A DNA stretch of 64,000 nt from an uncultured Rikenellaceae bacterium (GTDB lineage: Bacteria; Bacteroidota; Bacteroidia; Bacteroidales; Rikenellaceae): contig CAJTLO010000002.1 of the NCBI GenBank assembly GCA_910577285.1, positions 223,962-287,961 of the forward strand, written 5' to 3'. The notes under the pieces were generated by a model that worked only from the letters and a program-made list of their open reading frames with translations, was not told the origin of the DNA and did no database searches. A program made the position numbers and the translations under genes. Position 1 is the stretch's first letter. Each line of letters begins with the position of its first letter. This document shows, piece after piece, positions 1-8,656 of the stretch.

Positions 1-659
1 ACGGAGGATACCATGAGCTCCAGCACCTTGTTGCTCTTCTCCTCGATGACGCCCTGCATCACCATCGTGCCGTAGAGGAAGACGAACATGTAGACCAGCA
101 TGCCGAATATGTAGGCTGCTGCGAGTGCCAGCGTACTCGACGAGTCGCGTGTCTCGCCCGATTCGGTGATCTCTTTCGTCTGTAGGACGATGGGCGTCTC
201 CACCTCGGCGAGTATCCGGTCGAGGTTGTCGATATGGTAGGCTTTGAGCTTTTCCGCCTCCACGATCTGCCGTATCTGGCCTGCGACGGCCTCTTCGATC
301 ATTACCGTCGAGGATTCGTAGGTGTAGAGCTGTACGGTCCGGGAGTTGGTCATGATGTCGTCGCCGATGAGCAGGATGCCGAAGATGCCTTCCGGCGCCT
401 CTTCGCGTACCCGCTCGAACGGCTGGTCGGCCATGCGGTAGCGGATGGTCCCTTCGTCGGTCATTTGCGGCGCCACCACCCCGCTTTCGTCCACGACGAT
501 GATTTCGCGTATTTTGTCGCTTTCGCGGGTCATCAGCCACGCCATCACTCCGATGATGCCTACCAGGCATACGGGCATCAGGATGGTGGTGATGATGAAA
601 CTTTTCTTGCGCACGCGTTCGTTGAACTCACGGCGTGCGATCAATCCTATTTTTCCCAT
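1..659 (-). CDS. ABC-2 type transporter permease, C-terminus cut by window edge
   Basis: This is the membrane subunit of an ABC exporter, resembling the NatB/YhaP type (ABC-2 permease). The protein starts MGKIGLIARREF. A membrane segment at about residues 18-38 is followed by a roughly 130-residue soluble extracytoplasmic domain. A second membrane region begins near residue 175, and the gene then runs off the window at about residue 219. Its start lies 15 bp before the end of the neighbouring ATPase gene's coding frame, so the two are translationally close and form one operon. The substrate cannot be read from the sequence. The family is often linked to sodium, drug or lipid export. Confidence 0.8.
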   Translation of the reverse strand, partial: MGKIGLIARREFNERVRKKSFIITTILMPVCLVGIIGVMAWLMTRESDKIREIIVVDESGVVAPQMTDEGTIRYRMADQPFERVREEAPEGIFGILLIGDDIMTNSRTVQLYTYESSTVMIEEAVAGQIRQIVEAEKLKAYHIDNLDRILAEVETPIVLQTKEITESGETRDSSSTLALAAAYIFGMLVYMFVFLYGTMVMQGVIEEKSNKVLELMVSS

Positions 660-674
660 CGTTTTTCCTCCTCG

Positions 675-1595
675 TTAAAGCTGGCCTGCGACGGCCTTGA
701 TGAATATGTCGTTCATGCTGGGGATGATCTCCCGGAACGAGCGTATCTCCACTTCCGAATTGATCGTGGAAATCAGCTCGCGTATCTGTTCGTGTTGGGT
801 GAGGTGTATCTTGAGCGAGCTGCGGAGCGTCTCCTCGCCCTCGCCTTCGAGCACCGTGTAACGGGTGTCGAGCACCTTCTTCAGCCGTTCGCGGTCGCCG
901 CGGAACTCCACCTCGAAGATGTTGGTGCCGTGTTCGTGGCGGATGTCGTCGAGGCACCCGGTGAGAATGTTGCGCGACTTGTTGATGAGGGTGATGTGGT
1001 CGCAGATCTCCTCGACCGATGCCATGTTATGGGTGGAGAAGATGACCGTCGCCCCCTTGTCGCGCAGGGCGAGGATCTCCTCTTTCAGCAGGTTGGCGTT
1101 GATGGGGTCGAAGCCGCTGAACGGCTCGTCGAAGATGAGCAGTTCGGGCTCGTGCAGCACCGTGACGATGAACTGGAGCTTCTGCGCCATGCCCTTGCTC
1201 AGCTCGCTCACCTTCTTGTCCCACCAGTACTCGATACCGAACTTCTTGAACCACACCTTCAGTCGCGCGATCGCCTCCCGGCGGGAGAGTCCTTTGAGCT
1301 GCGCGAAATAGACGGCCTGTTCACCCACCTTCATCTGCTTGTACAGACCGCGCTCTTCGGGCAGGTAGCCGATCTTGTAGATATCCTCCGGAGAGAGCTC
1401 GCGATCGTTGAGGTATACTTTGCCGCTGTCGGGCGCCGTGATGCGGTTGATGATCCGGATGAGGGTGGACTTGCCCGCTCCGTTGGGGCCGAGCAGCCCG
1501 TAGACCGAGCCGCGCGGTATCTCCAGCGATACGTCGTCCAGGGCCGTATGGTTGGCGAAACGTTTGGTGACGTTTTCAACTCTCAGTATAGCCAT
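675..1595 (-). CDS. ABC transporter ATP-binding protein (NatA-like)
   Basis: This cytoplasmic ATPase of 306 residues drives the ABC-2 permease encoded immediately downstream. Walker A GPNGAGKST is at residues 36-44, the signature LSKGM at 132-136, Walker B LLIFDEP with D156/E157, and the H-loop histidine at H189. The roughly 90-residue C-terminal extension after the nucleotide-binding domain is usual for DrrA/NatA-type exporters. I chose the ATG giving MAILRVENVTKRF because it begins the conserved domain. The reading frame stays open further upstream, but that stretch crosses a small-RNA locus on the other strand and is not conserved in character. The gene pair is probably co-transcribed leftward. 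Confidence 0.88.
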   Translation of the reverse strand: MAILRVENVTKRFANHTALDDVSLEIPRGSVYGLLGPNGAGKSTLIRIINRITAPDSGKVYLNDRELSPEDIYKIGYLPEERGLYKQMKVGEQAVYFAQLKGLSRREAIARLKVWFKKFGIEYWWDKKVSELSKGMAQKLQFIVTVLHEPELLIFDEPFSGFDPINANLLKEEILALRDKGATVIFSTHNMASVEEICDHITLINKSRNILTGCLDDIRHEHGTNIFEVEFRGDRERLKKVLDTRYTVLEGEGEETLRSSLKIHLTQHEQIRELISTINSEVEIRSFREIIPSMNDIFIKAVAGQL

Positions 1596-1743
1596 GTGGT
1601 AACTGTTTAGATGATTGGATAGCAATACGACAAAAGTAATATTTTTTTCGGAGAGCCGGTCGGATAAATAGGGTTGCAGGGGTGCCGGATGCGGGCTGAG
1701 GGCGTCCGGCAGGGGAGAGGAAGGGCGTTTATCGCGGACGGTA

Positions 1744-1774
1744 TTTGTTGTTAAGGAAAAATAGCGTATATTTG
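1744..1774 (+). promoter_or_regulatory. Bacteroidetes-type promoter for the small RNA
   Basis: A TTTG -33 box at 1744-1747 and a TATATTTG -7 box at 1767-1774 are separated by 19 nt, an excellent fit to TTTG-N19-21-TAnnTTTG. The start point expected about 5-6 nt downstream coincides with the first base of the RNA's closing helix. Confidence 0.75.
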
Positions 1775-1778
1775 TTAC

Positions 1779-1921
1779 GCGACTTCTCAATACAATTCCC
1801 CGTATATATTTTTTAGAAGGGTACAATAAAGCCCTTCGGTTGGGGGTTACGGGGGCTTGAGAAGTCGCCTTTTCTACAATGCCCGCTCTGGTGAGCACCC
1901 CATACCGGAGGGCGTTTTTTT
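1779..1921 (+). ncRNA. Small structured RNA, 6S-like architecture
   Basis: A transcript of about 142 nt is delimited by a strong promoter and a rho-independent terminator, with no credible ORF. A 12-bp closing helix pairs 1779-1790 with 1857-1868. Inside it, CCCCGTA (1798-1804) pairs with TACGGGG (1848-1854), and GAAGGG (1816-1821) pairs with CCCTTC (1832-1837). Unpaired purine- and U-rich stretches separate these helices. The terminator stem is 1881-1892 with 1904-1913 and is followed by seven U. A long rod interrupted by a central bubble is the general layout of 6S RNA. Bacteroidetes have their own 6S family (6S-Flavo) and an orphan family called Bacteroidales-1. Assignment to either is inference. 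Confidence 0.65.
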
Positions 1922-1975
1922 GGTATAACAATTATTTTGCCACAACGTGTGGCGGATTGTTTCTCCCATAATCAA

Positions 1976-2001
1976 TCAGGGCGGTGGTTTCACCGCCCTG
2001 A
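1976..2001 (-). terminator. Hairpin downstream of the EF-G-like gene
   Basis: An 11-bp perfect stem, TCAGGGCGGTG with CACCGCCCTGA and a 4-nt loop, lies just after the stop codon of the EF-G-like gene. The T-tract is poor on both strands, so it may act bidirectionally or simply protect the 3' end. Confidence 0.6.
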
Positions 2002-2019
2002 TTTGTTATCCGTTGCCGT

Positions 2020-4176
2020 TTATTCGTCCTTGTCGGTATCCGCGTAGGCCTTGAGCAGTTTGTCCTGAATGTCGGACGGAACCTGTTCGTAGGAGGCGAA
2101 GCGCATCGTGTAGGTGGCCCGGCCGTTGGTCAGCGAGCTGAGCGTGGTGGAATAGCGGTAGAGTTCGGCCAGCGGCACACGTGCCTGCAGGCGGTCGAGT
2201 CCCCCTTCGGAGGACATTCCCTCGATGATGGCCCGTCGGTTCTGCATGTCGCTCATCACGTCGCCCATCTTGTCCGACGGAACGAGGACCTCCACGTTGT
2301 AAATGGGTTCCATGATCTTCGGTCCGGCATTGCGGAAGGCCTCCTTGAAGGCGTTGCGCCCTGCCAGCTTGAAGGATATTTCGTTGGAGTCCACCGGGTG
2401 CATCTTGCCGTCGTAGACGATTACGCGTATGTCGCGGGCATAGGAACCGGTCAGAGGACCCTCCTCCATCTTCTCCATGATGCCTTTGAGGATGGCGGGC
2501 ATAAAGCGGGCGTCGATTGCCCCGCCCACGATCGCGCTGTAGAACTGCAGTTTGCCGCCCCAATCGAGGTCGTATTCCTCTTTGTTCTTCACGTTGAGGG
2601 CGAGCTCCTTGCCGGCCACCTTGTATTTCGACGGCTCGGGCATGCCTTCGTAGTAGGGTTCGATGACGAGGTGTACTTCGCCGAACTGTCCCGCGCCGCC
2701 CGACTGTTTCTTGTGGCGGTAGTCGGCCGCTGCGGTCTTGGTGATGGTTTCGCGGTAGGGAATGCGGGGGGCGAAGTATTCGATCTCCATCTTGCCGCCG
2801 CTCATGAGCTGGTCGCGCAGAATTTTCAGATGCAGTTCGCCCTGGCCCTGCACGATGGTCTGCCGGAGCTCTTTGGAGTACTCCACGAGCAGGGTGGGGT
2901 CTTCGTATTTGGCCTTGTTGAGCAGTTCGCCGAGTTTCTCTTCGTCAGCCTGGTTCAGGGCCCTGACGGCGGCTCGGTAACGCGGCTCGGGGAAGACCAT
3001 CGGCGAGATGACCGTCTGCGAACCGGCTGCGGCGAGGGTGTCGCCCGTGCGGGTGGATTTCAGTTTCACCGTACAGCCTATGTCGCCGGCATTCAGCTCG
3101 CCTACCTTCACGCGGTTTTTGCCCGCTACGGCGAACAGTTGCGAGAGTTTCTCCTTGTTCTCGGTGCGCATGTTGACGAGCTCCATCCCCTCGGTCACCT
3201 TGCCGCTGACCACGCGGAAATAGCTGATCTCGCCCACGTGCTGCTCGATCGTACTCTTGAAGACGAAGAGGATCGTCGGTGCCGTTGCGTCGGCCACGAC
3301 GTCGTTGCCTTCGACGTCCTGCATCGGCGGGCGCTGGTCGGGATTGGGCGCTACCTTGATGATGAACTCCATGATGCGTTTCGTGCCGATATCCCTTTTG
3401 GCCGATGCGCAGAAGATGGGCATCCAGTCGCGGTTGGCGATCCCCATGCCCAGCCCCTTGCGGATTTCGTCGGGTTCGAGGTCGCCTTTATCGAAATAGA
3501 GGTCCATGAGGGTTTCGTCGTTCTCTGCGGCCGCCTCCAGCAATGCCCGGTGCAGCTCCGCCGCCCGTTCGGCATGTTCGGCGGGGATGGGCAGCTCCTC
3601 GCGCGTGCCGTTCTCGTCCTTGAAACGGAACATCTTCATGAGCAGGACGTCGATGAAGGCGTCGAAGCCGGGACCCGGATTGACCGGATACTGTACGATG
3701 ACGGGCTTGACTTTGGAGAAGGCGGTGATGCTCTCCAGGGTGCCCTCCCAGTTGGCCTTGTCGCTGTCGAGCTGGTTGATCACGCCCACCAGGGGGACGT
3801 TGTAGGTCTTGGCGTAACGCGACTGGATCTCGCTGCCCACTTCGAAACCGTTCTGGGCATTGAAGAGCATCAGGCCGACGTCGGCCACCTTGAAGGCCGC
3901 GAACAGGCCGCCGCTGAAGTCGTCGGAGCCCGGGGCGTCGATGATGTTCAGTTTGTGGTCCATGAATTCCGTATAGAGGATCGTGGAGTAGATGCTGCGT
4001 CGGTTGGTGCGTTCCAGATCGGTATTGTCGGAGAGGGTATTCTCGTTCTCGATGCTGCCCCTGCGGTCGATCACTTTGCCTTCGAAGGCCATTGCTTCCG
4101 CAAAGGTGGTTTTCCCCGAGCCGGGGGCGCCGAGCAGGACCACGTTCTTGATCTCTGAAGTTCGATAGTTTTTCAT
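2020..4176 (-). CDS. EF-G-like translation GTPase (EF-G2 type)
   Basis: This 718-residue protein has the full EF-G layout: G domain, domain II, then domains III-V including the VQGQGELHL segment. It is predicted to bind the ribosome in the cytoplasm. The G1 loop is GAPGSGKT at residues 16-23. The usual switch II DTPGHVDF is replaced by DAPGSDDF (80-87), so the catalytic histidine is serine at position 84. The G4 motif NKxD reads NQLD (134-137). The switch I ERGITI motif is absent, with RTNRRSIYSTI in its place. These changes mark an EF-G paralogue rather than housekeeping FusA. An EF-G2 of Bacteroides thetaiotaomicron has been reported to translocate without GTP hydrolysis. The gene is monocistronic, with its own promoter and 3' hairpin. 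Confidence 0.88.
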   Translation of the reverse strand: MKNYRTSEIKNVVLLGAPGSGKTTFAEAMAFEGKVIDRRGSIENENTLSDNTDLERTNRRSIYSTILYTEFMDHKLNIIDAPGSDDFSGGLFAAFKVADVGLMLFNAQNGFEVGSEIQSRYAKTYNVPLVGVINQLDSDKANWEGTLESITAFSKVKPVIVQYPVNPGPGFDAFIDVLLMKMFRFKDENGTREELPIPAEHAERAAELHRALLEAAAENDETLMDLYFDKGDLEPDEIRKGLGMGIANRDWMPIFCASAKRDIGTKRIMEFIIKVAPNPDQRPPMQDVEGNDVVADATAPTILFVFKSTIEQHVGEISYFRVVSGKVTEGMELVNMRTENKEKLSQLFAVAGKNRVKVGELNAGDIGCTVKLKSTRTGDTLAAAGSQTVISPMVFPEPRYRAAVRALNQADEEKLGELLNKAKYEDPTLLVEYSKELRQTIVQGQGELHLKILRDQLMSGGKMEIEYFAPRIPYRETITKTAAADYRHKKQSGGAGQFGEVHLVIEPYYEGMPEPSKYKVAGKELALNVKNKEEYDLDWGGKLQFYSAIVGGAIDARFMPAILKGIMEKMEEGPLTGSYARDIRVIVYDGKMHPVDSNEISFKLAGRNAFKEAFRNAGPKIMEPIYNVEVLVPSDKMGDVMSDMQNRRAIIEGMSSEGGLDRLQARVPLAELYRYSTTLSSLTNGRATYTMRFASYEQVPSDIQDKLLKAYADTDKDE

Positions 4177-4298
4177 GCGTCGTTTGTTTTTAGGTTAATC
4201 ATCCGACATGTCGTGGCGCTCTCGCGGGGGGATCGTTCCGCCGGGAGTACCGGTCGGCCGTGGGTCGGCCGGGGCGTGCACCGGAAACATATCGACCC

Positions 4299-4329
4299 TA
4301 AATATAGCAAAACGGATGCAGAATACAAA
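4299..4329 (-). promoter_or_regulatory. Promoter of the EF-G-like gene
   Basis: Read on the minus strand, TTTG (4329-4326) is followed after 19 nt by TATATTTA (4306-4299). The predicted start near 4292 gives a leader of about 115 nt before the ATG at 4176. Confidence 0.55.
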
Positions 4330-4383
4330 GCGGCGGTTGTCTAAATCGGGAATAATTGCCCCGTCGATGCAGGTTGCGGATTC

Positions 4384-4442
4384 TTTTCCGGCCTCGGGAA
4401 GTTTTTCGTACTTTTGTCGGGAGGGCGGCGGTCTGCCGCCCT
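4384..4442 (+). promoter_or_regulatory. Promoter and 5' hairpin of the HAD gene
   Basis: TTTT (4384-4387) and TACTTTTG (4409-4416) are spaced by 21 nt. The predicted start coincides with an 8-bp hairpin, AGGGCGGC with GCCGCCCT (4422-4442), so the mRNA would begin with a stem-loop 15 nt upstream of the ATG. This may stabilise the transcript or affect translation. Confidence 0.5.
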
Positions 4443-4457
4443 GATTACAAACTTGTC

Positions 4458-5228
4458 ATGATAAAGGCGATATTTTTCGATATAGACGGCACGTTGGTGA
4501 GTTTCAAGACGCACAGGGTGCCCGACAGCACCCTTCGGGCACTGGAGATGCTTCGCGAAAAGGGGATACGGCTCTTCATCTCCACCGGACGTCACGAACT
4601 GCTCATCGACAATGTGGATAAATCGCTGTTCGACGGCATCGTGTCCCTCAACGGCCAGTGCGTGCGTATCGGGGACGAGGTGATCCATACCAACGCCATG
4701 CCCGCGGAGGATGCCCGGGCCGCCGTGCGCTTCGTGCGCGAACGGGGAATCGCCACCATCTTCGAGGGCGTGGATTTCATCCGCATCAATGCGGTGACGG
4801 AGAGGGCCCGGGCGGGGGCGGCGCTCATCAACCTGCAATTGCCCGCTCCGGCCGATATGGACGACCTGCCGGAGCATCCGATTCTGCAACTCATCTTTTT
4901 CGCGGATACCGTGCAGGAGGAGGCCATCCTGCGGGAGATGCCTGCGTGCGAGGCTACGCGATGGACGCCCCTGCTCTGCGATATCATTCCCCGCGGAGGG
5001 GGCAAACACATCGGCATCGGGAAGGTGCTCGACCACTACGGGTTTTCACGGGAGGAGTGCATGGCTTTCGGCGACGGCGACAACGACATCACCATGTTGC
5101 GGTATGCCGGGATCGGGGTGGCCATGGGCAATGCCGACGCGACGGTGAAGGCCGCGGCGGATTATGTCACCACCGGAACGGATGCTTCCGGTATCGCCAA
5201 GGCCCTGCGGCATTTCAATATTATATAA
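4458..5228 (+). CDS. HAD-superfamily hydrolase, Cof/type IIB
   Basis: This cytoplasmic phosphatase of 256 residues uses the aspartyl-phosphate HAD mechanism. Motif I is FFDIDGTLV, with the nucleophile D8 and general acid D10. Motif II is the ISTGR region, and the C-terminal GDGDNDITML supplies the metal-binding aspartates. The cap inserted between motifs II and III is of the type IIB/Cof kind, which usually acts on sugar phosphates, FMN or pyridoxal phosphate. The exact substrate cannot be deduced. I placed the start at MIKAIFFDIDGT because the open frame upstream is GC-rich spacer carrying the promoter. The gene stands alone and converges on radC. Confidence 0.85.
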   Translation: MIKAIFFDIDGTLVSFKTHRVPDSTLRALEMLREKGIRLFISTGRHELLIDNVDKSLFDGIVSLNGQCVRIGDEVIHTNAMPAEDARAAVRFVRERGIATIFEGVDFIRINAVTERARAGAALINLQLPAPADMDDLPEHPILQLIFFADTVQEEAILREMPACEATRWTPLLCDIIPRGGGKHIGIGKVLDHYGFSREECMAFGDGDNDITMLRYAGIGVAMGNADATVKAAADYVTTGTDASGIAKALRHFNII

Positions 5229-5342
5229 GGTAAGCGGTCCGAAAGGCGGATGGAGTTCGCCGCGCATGCGCACGCGGTCGCGGGAGCGCCGTGCCTATCG
5301 TGTGGGAATCCCTGCGGGGCCGTCCCGCAAGGAGGAGGGGGC

Positions 5343-6014
5343 TTATTCGATCATCCCGTATTGCCGGAAGCTGTAGGATGCGCCGTCGGCGATGATGATG
5401 TGGTCCACGAGCCGGATGTCGAAGAGGGCTGCGGCCTGGGCGATGCGTTGCGTGATGGCGATGTCTTCCGGGCTGGGCGCCGCAACGCCCGAAGGGTGGT
5501 TGTGGACGATGATGAGCGACGAGGCCAGCACCTCCACCGCACGCTTCACCACCAGTTTGTAGTCCACTACCAGCGCCGTTACCCCTCCCTGGCTCACACG
5601 CGTCTTCTCGATGACGCCGTTGGCGGAAGAGAGGTAGAGCGCCCACATCTCCTCGTGCGGTAGGCGGGCGAGCAGGGGGGCGAAGAGGGCCGTTACGTCG
5701 TCTTTCGTGCGGATGGAGGCCGGTGCGGCGGCTTCCTGGCGATGCAGCCGGTCGGCGAGTTCGAAGACCGCCGTCAGTACGGCGGCCCGTTTTACTCCGA
5801 TGCCCTCGGTCATTCGCAGGCGCGTCATGTCGGCCTTCGCCATGGCCGCGAACGATCCCTCGTACACATCGAGAATGCGTTCGGCAGTTTCCGCGGCGCT
5901 GTATCCCGCGCTGCCCTCGCCGAGTATCACGCTCAGCAGTTCGGCATCGGTCAGCGCCTTCACGCCGCGTGAGACGAGCTTCTCCCGTACCTGCCTGTCA
6001 GTTAGCCTCTCCAT
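5343..6014 (-). CDS. radC: RadC family JAMM/MPN+ protein
   Basis: This is a RadC homologue of 223 residues. An N-terminal helix-hairpin-helix-like region, including the GIGVKRA turn near residue 71, precedes a C-terminal JAMM metalloprotease-like domain. Zinc ligands are visible as HNHPSG (H171, H173) and D184. Despite the historic name, a role in DNA repair is not established for the family. The first 17 bp of the gene overlap the end of rnc, so it is very probably translated from the rnc mRNA. Length and motifs are normal. Confidence 0.9.
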   Translation of the reverse strand: MERLTDRQVREKLVSRGVKALTDAELLSVILGEGSAGYSAAETAERILDVYEGSFAAMAKADMTRLRMTEGIGVKRAAVLTAVFELADRLHRQEAAAPASIRTKDDVTALFAPLLARLPHEEMWALYLSSANGVIEKTRVSQGGVTALVVDYKLVVKRAVEVLASSLIIVHNHPSGVAAPSPEDIAITQRIAQAAALFDIRLVDHIIIADGASYSFRQYGMIE

Positions 6015-6804
6015 GGCCGGCGGTATATTGCTCGAAGCTCAGGTCGATGGTCTCCATGAAGAAGTCGCCTATGTCGTCGTTGCCCACGATCTGCGTGACG
6101 GCCCATGCGGCCTTCTGCTCCGCCTCTTTTTTGGAACAGCCGGTGCCGTGGCCCAGCTCGATGCCGTCGATGACGATTTTCGACAGGAATCGGGGTGTGC
6201 GCATGGTGGCGGTTTCGTCGGACGCGGTGTTGAAATGGATGGAGCGCTTGCTCTTCTGGCACCACTCGATCAGGCGACTCTTGAAATCGACCTCGGTGGA
6301 GGTGATGTCGCCCAGGTCGACGTACCGCCGCAGGACGTCGTTGATGACGAACCGGTTGGCGAAGTCGTACCCCTTGTCGAGGTAAATCGCTCCCACGAGA
6401 GCTTCGAAGGCGTTGCCGTTGAGGTGTTTGTGGCTGTAGGTGCCGTTGAAATTGGCCACGATGTACTTGTCTATTCCCATTTTGGATGAGATCTCGTCCA
6501 GGGAGGCCCGGCTGACGATACGCGAACGCATCTGCGTGAGGAATCCTTCGGTCTGTTCCGGATATTCGATGAAGAGAAAGTCCGAAACGATGGTTTCCAG
6601 CACCGCATCGCCGAGGAACTCGAGCCGTTCGTTGTTGGCCGGGGCGCCGTCGGGCAGCGTCACGGAGGCGGAACGGTGGATGAGCGCCAGCTTGTAGAGC
6701 TCGATGTTGTCGGGGGTGATGCCCAGCAGCCGGTCTATGACCGCATAGAACTCCCTGTCTTTGCCGAACCGTTTCCGGAATATCCTTTTGATAGCGTCGA
6801 ACAT
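5998..6804 (-). CDS. rnc: Ribonuclease III
   Basis: This double-stranded RNA endonuclease of 268 residues matures rRNA and mRNA. The catalytic signature NNERLEFLGDAVLE lies near residues 58-71. A second acidic cluster, with the motif NAFEALVGAIYLDKG, follows about 60 residues later. A C-terminal dsRNA-binding domain ends with a KKEAEQKAAW helix. The frame extends 11 codons upstream to a GTG. I prefer the ATG beginning MFDAIKRIFRK, where Bacteroidales RNase III proteins usually start. The gene follows fabF and acpP in the same direction, but a hairpin separates it from fabF. radC overlaps its 3' end. Confidence 0.93.
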   Translation of the reverse strand: MFDAIKRIFRKRFGKDREFYAVIDRLLGITPDNIELYKLALIHRSASVTLPDGAPANNERLEFLGDAVLETIVSDFLFIEYPEQTEGFLTQMRSRIVSRASLDEISSKMGIDKYIVANFNGTYSHKHLNGNAFEALVGAIYLDKGYDFANRFVINDVLRRYVDLGDITSTEVDFKSRLIEWCQKSKRSIHFNTASDETATMRTPRFLSKIVIDGIELGHGTGCSKKEAEQKAAWAVTQIVGNDDIGDFFMETIDLSFEQYTAGHGEAN

Positions 6805-6867
6805 TGCTTTCTGAAGTATGGCGGGCTCGCGGGGCACTCCGTAGGTCGGGGCCTCCGTTCCCGTGTG

Positions 6868-6912
6868 TGAAAACTCCCCATAAGAACCGCCTGCGGGGCC
6901 CTTACGGGGAGT
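6868..6912 (-). terminator. Terminator between fabF and rnc
   Basis: On the minus strand, ACTCCCCGTAAG pairs with CTTATGGGGAGT (one G-U pair) around a 16-nt loop and runs into TTTTC. It should end most acpP-fabF transcripts, with some read-through possible into rnc-radC because no other promoter is evident before rnc. Confidence 0.6.
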
Positions 6913-6937
6913 GATGGTGTCGTTTGTCCCGCGTTTG

Positions 6938-8185
6938 TCAGATCCGTTTCAGCAGGACGGTGGCGTTGTGGCCGCCGAAGCCGAACGTATTGCTCATGGC
7001 AACCCGTACGTCGCGTTCCTGTGCCGTATTGAGCGTGAGGTTGATGCGTTCGTCGATCCGGGGGTCGCGGTTGAAGTTGTTGATGGTGGGCGGGATCACT
7101 CCTTCGGTGATCGCCATGATACATGCGAGCGCCTCGATCGCACCGGCGGCGCCCAACAGGTGACCGGTCATGGATTTGGTCGAGCTGAGGTTCACCTTGT
7201 AGATGCTGTCGCCGATGGCGCTCTGGATACCGGTCAATTCCGGAATGTCGCCTGCCGGGGTGGAGGTACCGTGCGTGTTGATGTAATCCACCTGGTCGGG
7301 CGTTACTTCCGCCTCTTTCATGGCGTCCTCCATCGCATGCTTCGCACCCAGTCCTTCCGGATGCGGTGCGGTGAAGTGGTAGGCATCGGCGCTCATGCCG
7401 CTGCCGCCTACTTCGGCGTATATCTTTGCTCCGCGGGCTTTGGCGTGTTCGTACTCCTCCAGGATGAGACCGCCGGCTCCTTCGCCGATGACGAACCCGT
7501 CGCGGTCGGCGTCATAGGGACGCGATGCCGTTGCCGGATCGTCGTTGCGCGTGGAGAGGGCCTGCATGGAGTTGAATCCGCCTACGCCGGGCTGGTTGAC
7601 GGCCGCTTCCGAACCGCCCGTAATCATGATGTCGGCACGTCCCATGCGGATCTGGTCGGCAGCCAGAATGATGGCGTGGTTGGAGGAGGCGCAGGCCGAT
7701 ACCGTACAGAAGTTGGGGCCCATGAAGCCGTATTTCATGGAGATGTATCCGGCGGCGATGTCGGAGATCATCTTCGGGATGAAGAAGGGACTGAAGCGGG
7801 GAATCTGTCCTCCGTCCAGGTAACCCGTGATCTCGTCGAACATGGATTTGAGACCGCCGATGCCCGATGCCCAGATCACTCCCGAGCGCAGTTTGTCCAC
7901 CTTTTCGAGGTCGATGCCGGAGTCGGTCATCGCCTGGTCGGCGGCTATCATGGCGTATTGCGAGAAAAGGTCGTATTTACGTACCTCCTTGCGGTCGAAG
8001 AAATCCTCCCAGTTGTATCCCTTTACTTCACAGGCAAATCTCGTCTTGAACTTTTCGGCATCGAAATGCGTAATGGGCGCAGCGCCGCTCACGCCCGCCT
8101 TCAGGTTGGCGAAGTATTCCTGTATGTTGTTGCCAAGCGGATTGATCGTGCCGATACCGGTCACGACAACTCTCCTTTTCTGCAT
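6938..8185 (-). CDS. fabF: 3-oxoacyl-ACP synthase II (KAS II)
   Basis: This condensing enzyme of type II fatty-acid synthesis elongates acyl-ACP with malonyl-ACP in the cytosol. The 415-residue protein carries the complete Cys-His-His triad: C165 in TVSACASS, H305 in NTHGTSTPAGD and H342 in KSMTGHLLGAAG. The C-terminal SNTFGFGGHNA loop is also present. It follows acpP, the gene for its substrate carrier, by 158 bp on the same strand. That is the common bacterial acpP-fabF arrangement, and the rnc gene behind it is also a conserved neighbour. The start at MQKRRVVVTGIG matches family N-termini. Confidence 0.96.
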   Translation of the reverse strand: MQKRRVVVTGIGTINPLGNNIQEYFANLKAGVSGAAPITHFDAEKFKTRFACEVKGYNWEDFFDRKEVRKYDLFSQYAMIAADQAMTDSGIDLEKVDKLRSGVIWASGIGGLKSMFDEITGYLDGGQIPRFSPFFIPKMISDIAAGYISMKYGFMGPNFCTVSACASSNHAIILAADQIRMGRADIMITGGSEAAVNQPGVGGFNSMQALSTRNDDPATASRPYDADRDGFVIGEGAGGLILEEYEHAKARGAKIYAEVGGSGMSADAYHFTAPHPEGLGAKHAMEDAMKEAEVTPDQVDYINTHGTSTPAGDIPELTGIQSAIGDSIYKVNLSSTKSMTGHLLGAAGAIEALACIMAITEGVIPPTINNFNRDPRIDERINLTLNTAQERDVRVAMSNTFGFGGHNATVLLKRI

Positions 8186-8343
8186 AGCGAAATTTAATTA
8201 TTGGGTTAATAGCGGAGCCGGTCAACAGGGTGTCCGTACCGCTGCGGAGGCCTTTTGCGGCGCCTCCCTTCCGTTCCGGGCAATAAATAATAAGGTAAAA
8301 TAAGTTAATATTTTACCTTATTAAGTGTGCATCACAATGGAAG

Positions 8344-8580
8344 TTATGCTTTGTGAGCCTCGATGTAAGTGATGGCGTCGCCGACCGTGGTGATCTTCTC
8401 GGCGTCTTCGTCCGGTATGGAGATACCGAATTCCTTCTCAAACTCCATGATGAGCTCTACGGTGTCGAGCGAGTCTGCACCGAGGTCGTTGGCGAAGCTC
8501 GAAGTGAGCTCGATGTCTTTCTCGGCAACGTTCAACCTGTCCTTTATAATCTCAACCACTTTTGATGAAATCTCAGACAT
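8344..8580 (-). CDS. acpP: Acyl carrier protein
   Basis: This 78-residue, highly acidic four-helix protein carries growing acyl chains on a phosphopantetheine arm. The attachment site is S37 in the GADSLDTVEL motif. It is the first gene of the acpP-fabF unit and supplies the carrier used by FabF. Upstream, a TATATTTG box (8656-8649 on the minus strand) probably marks its promoter, giving a leader of about 60 nt. Length and sequence are typical of Bacteroidales ACP. Confidence 0.97.
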   Translation of the reverse strand: MSEISSKVVEIIKDRLNVAEKDIELTSSFANDLGADSLDTVELIMEFEKEFGISIPDEDAEKITTVGDAITYIEAHKA

Positions 8581-8648
8581 AACTTTCTAATTTTAGTTCA
8601 ACAATATTTTGCAAGTAAATTTAGTTTCCATCCAAGAAAACTCCGGGG

Positions 8649-8656
8649 CAAATATA
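8649..8656 (-). promoter_or_regulatory. -7 box of the acpP-fabF promoter
   Basis: TATATTTG on the minus strand matches TAnnTTTG exactly. A T-rich stretch (8680-8677) stands about where the -33 box should be but is not a clean TTTG. The predicted start is near 8643. Confidence 0.5.
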
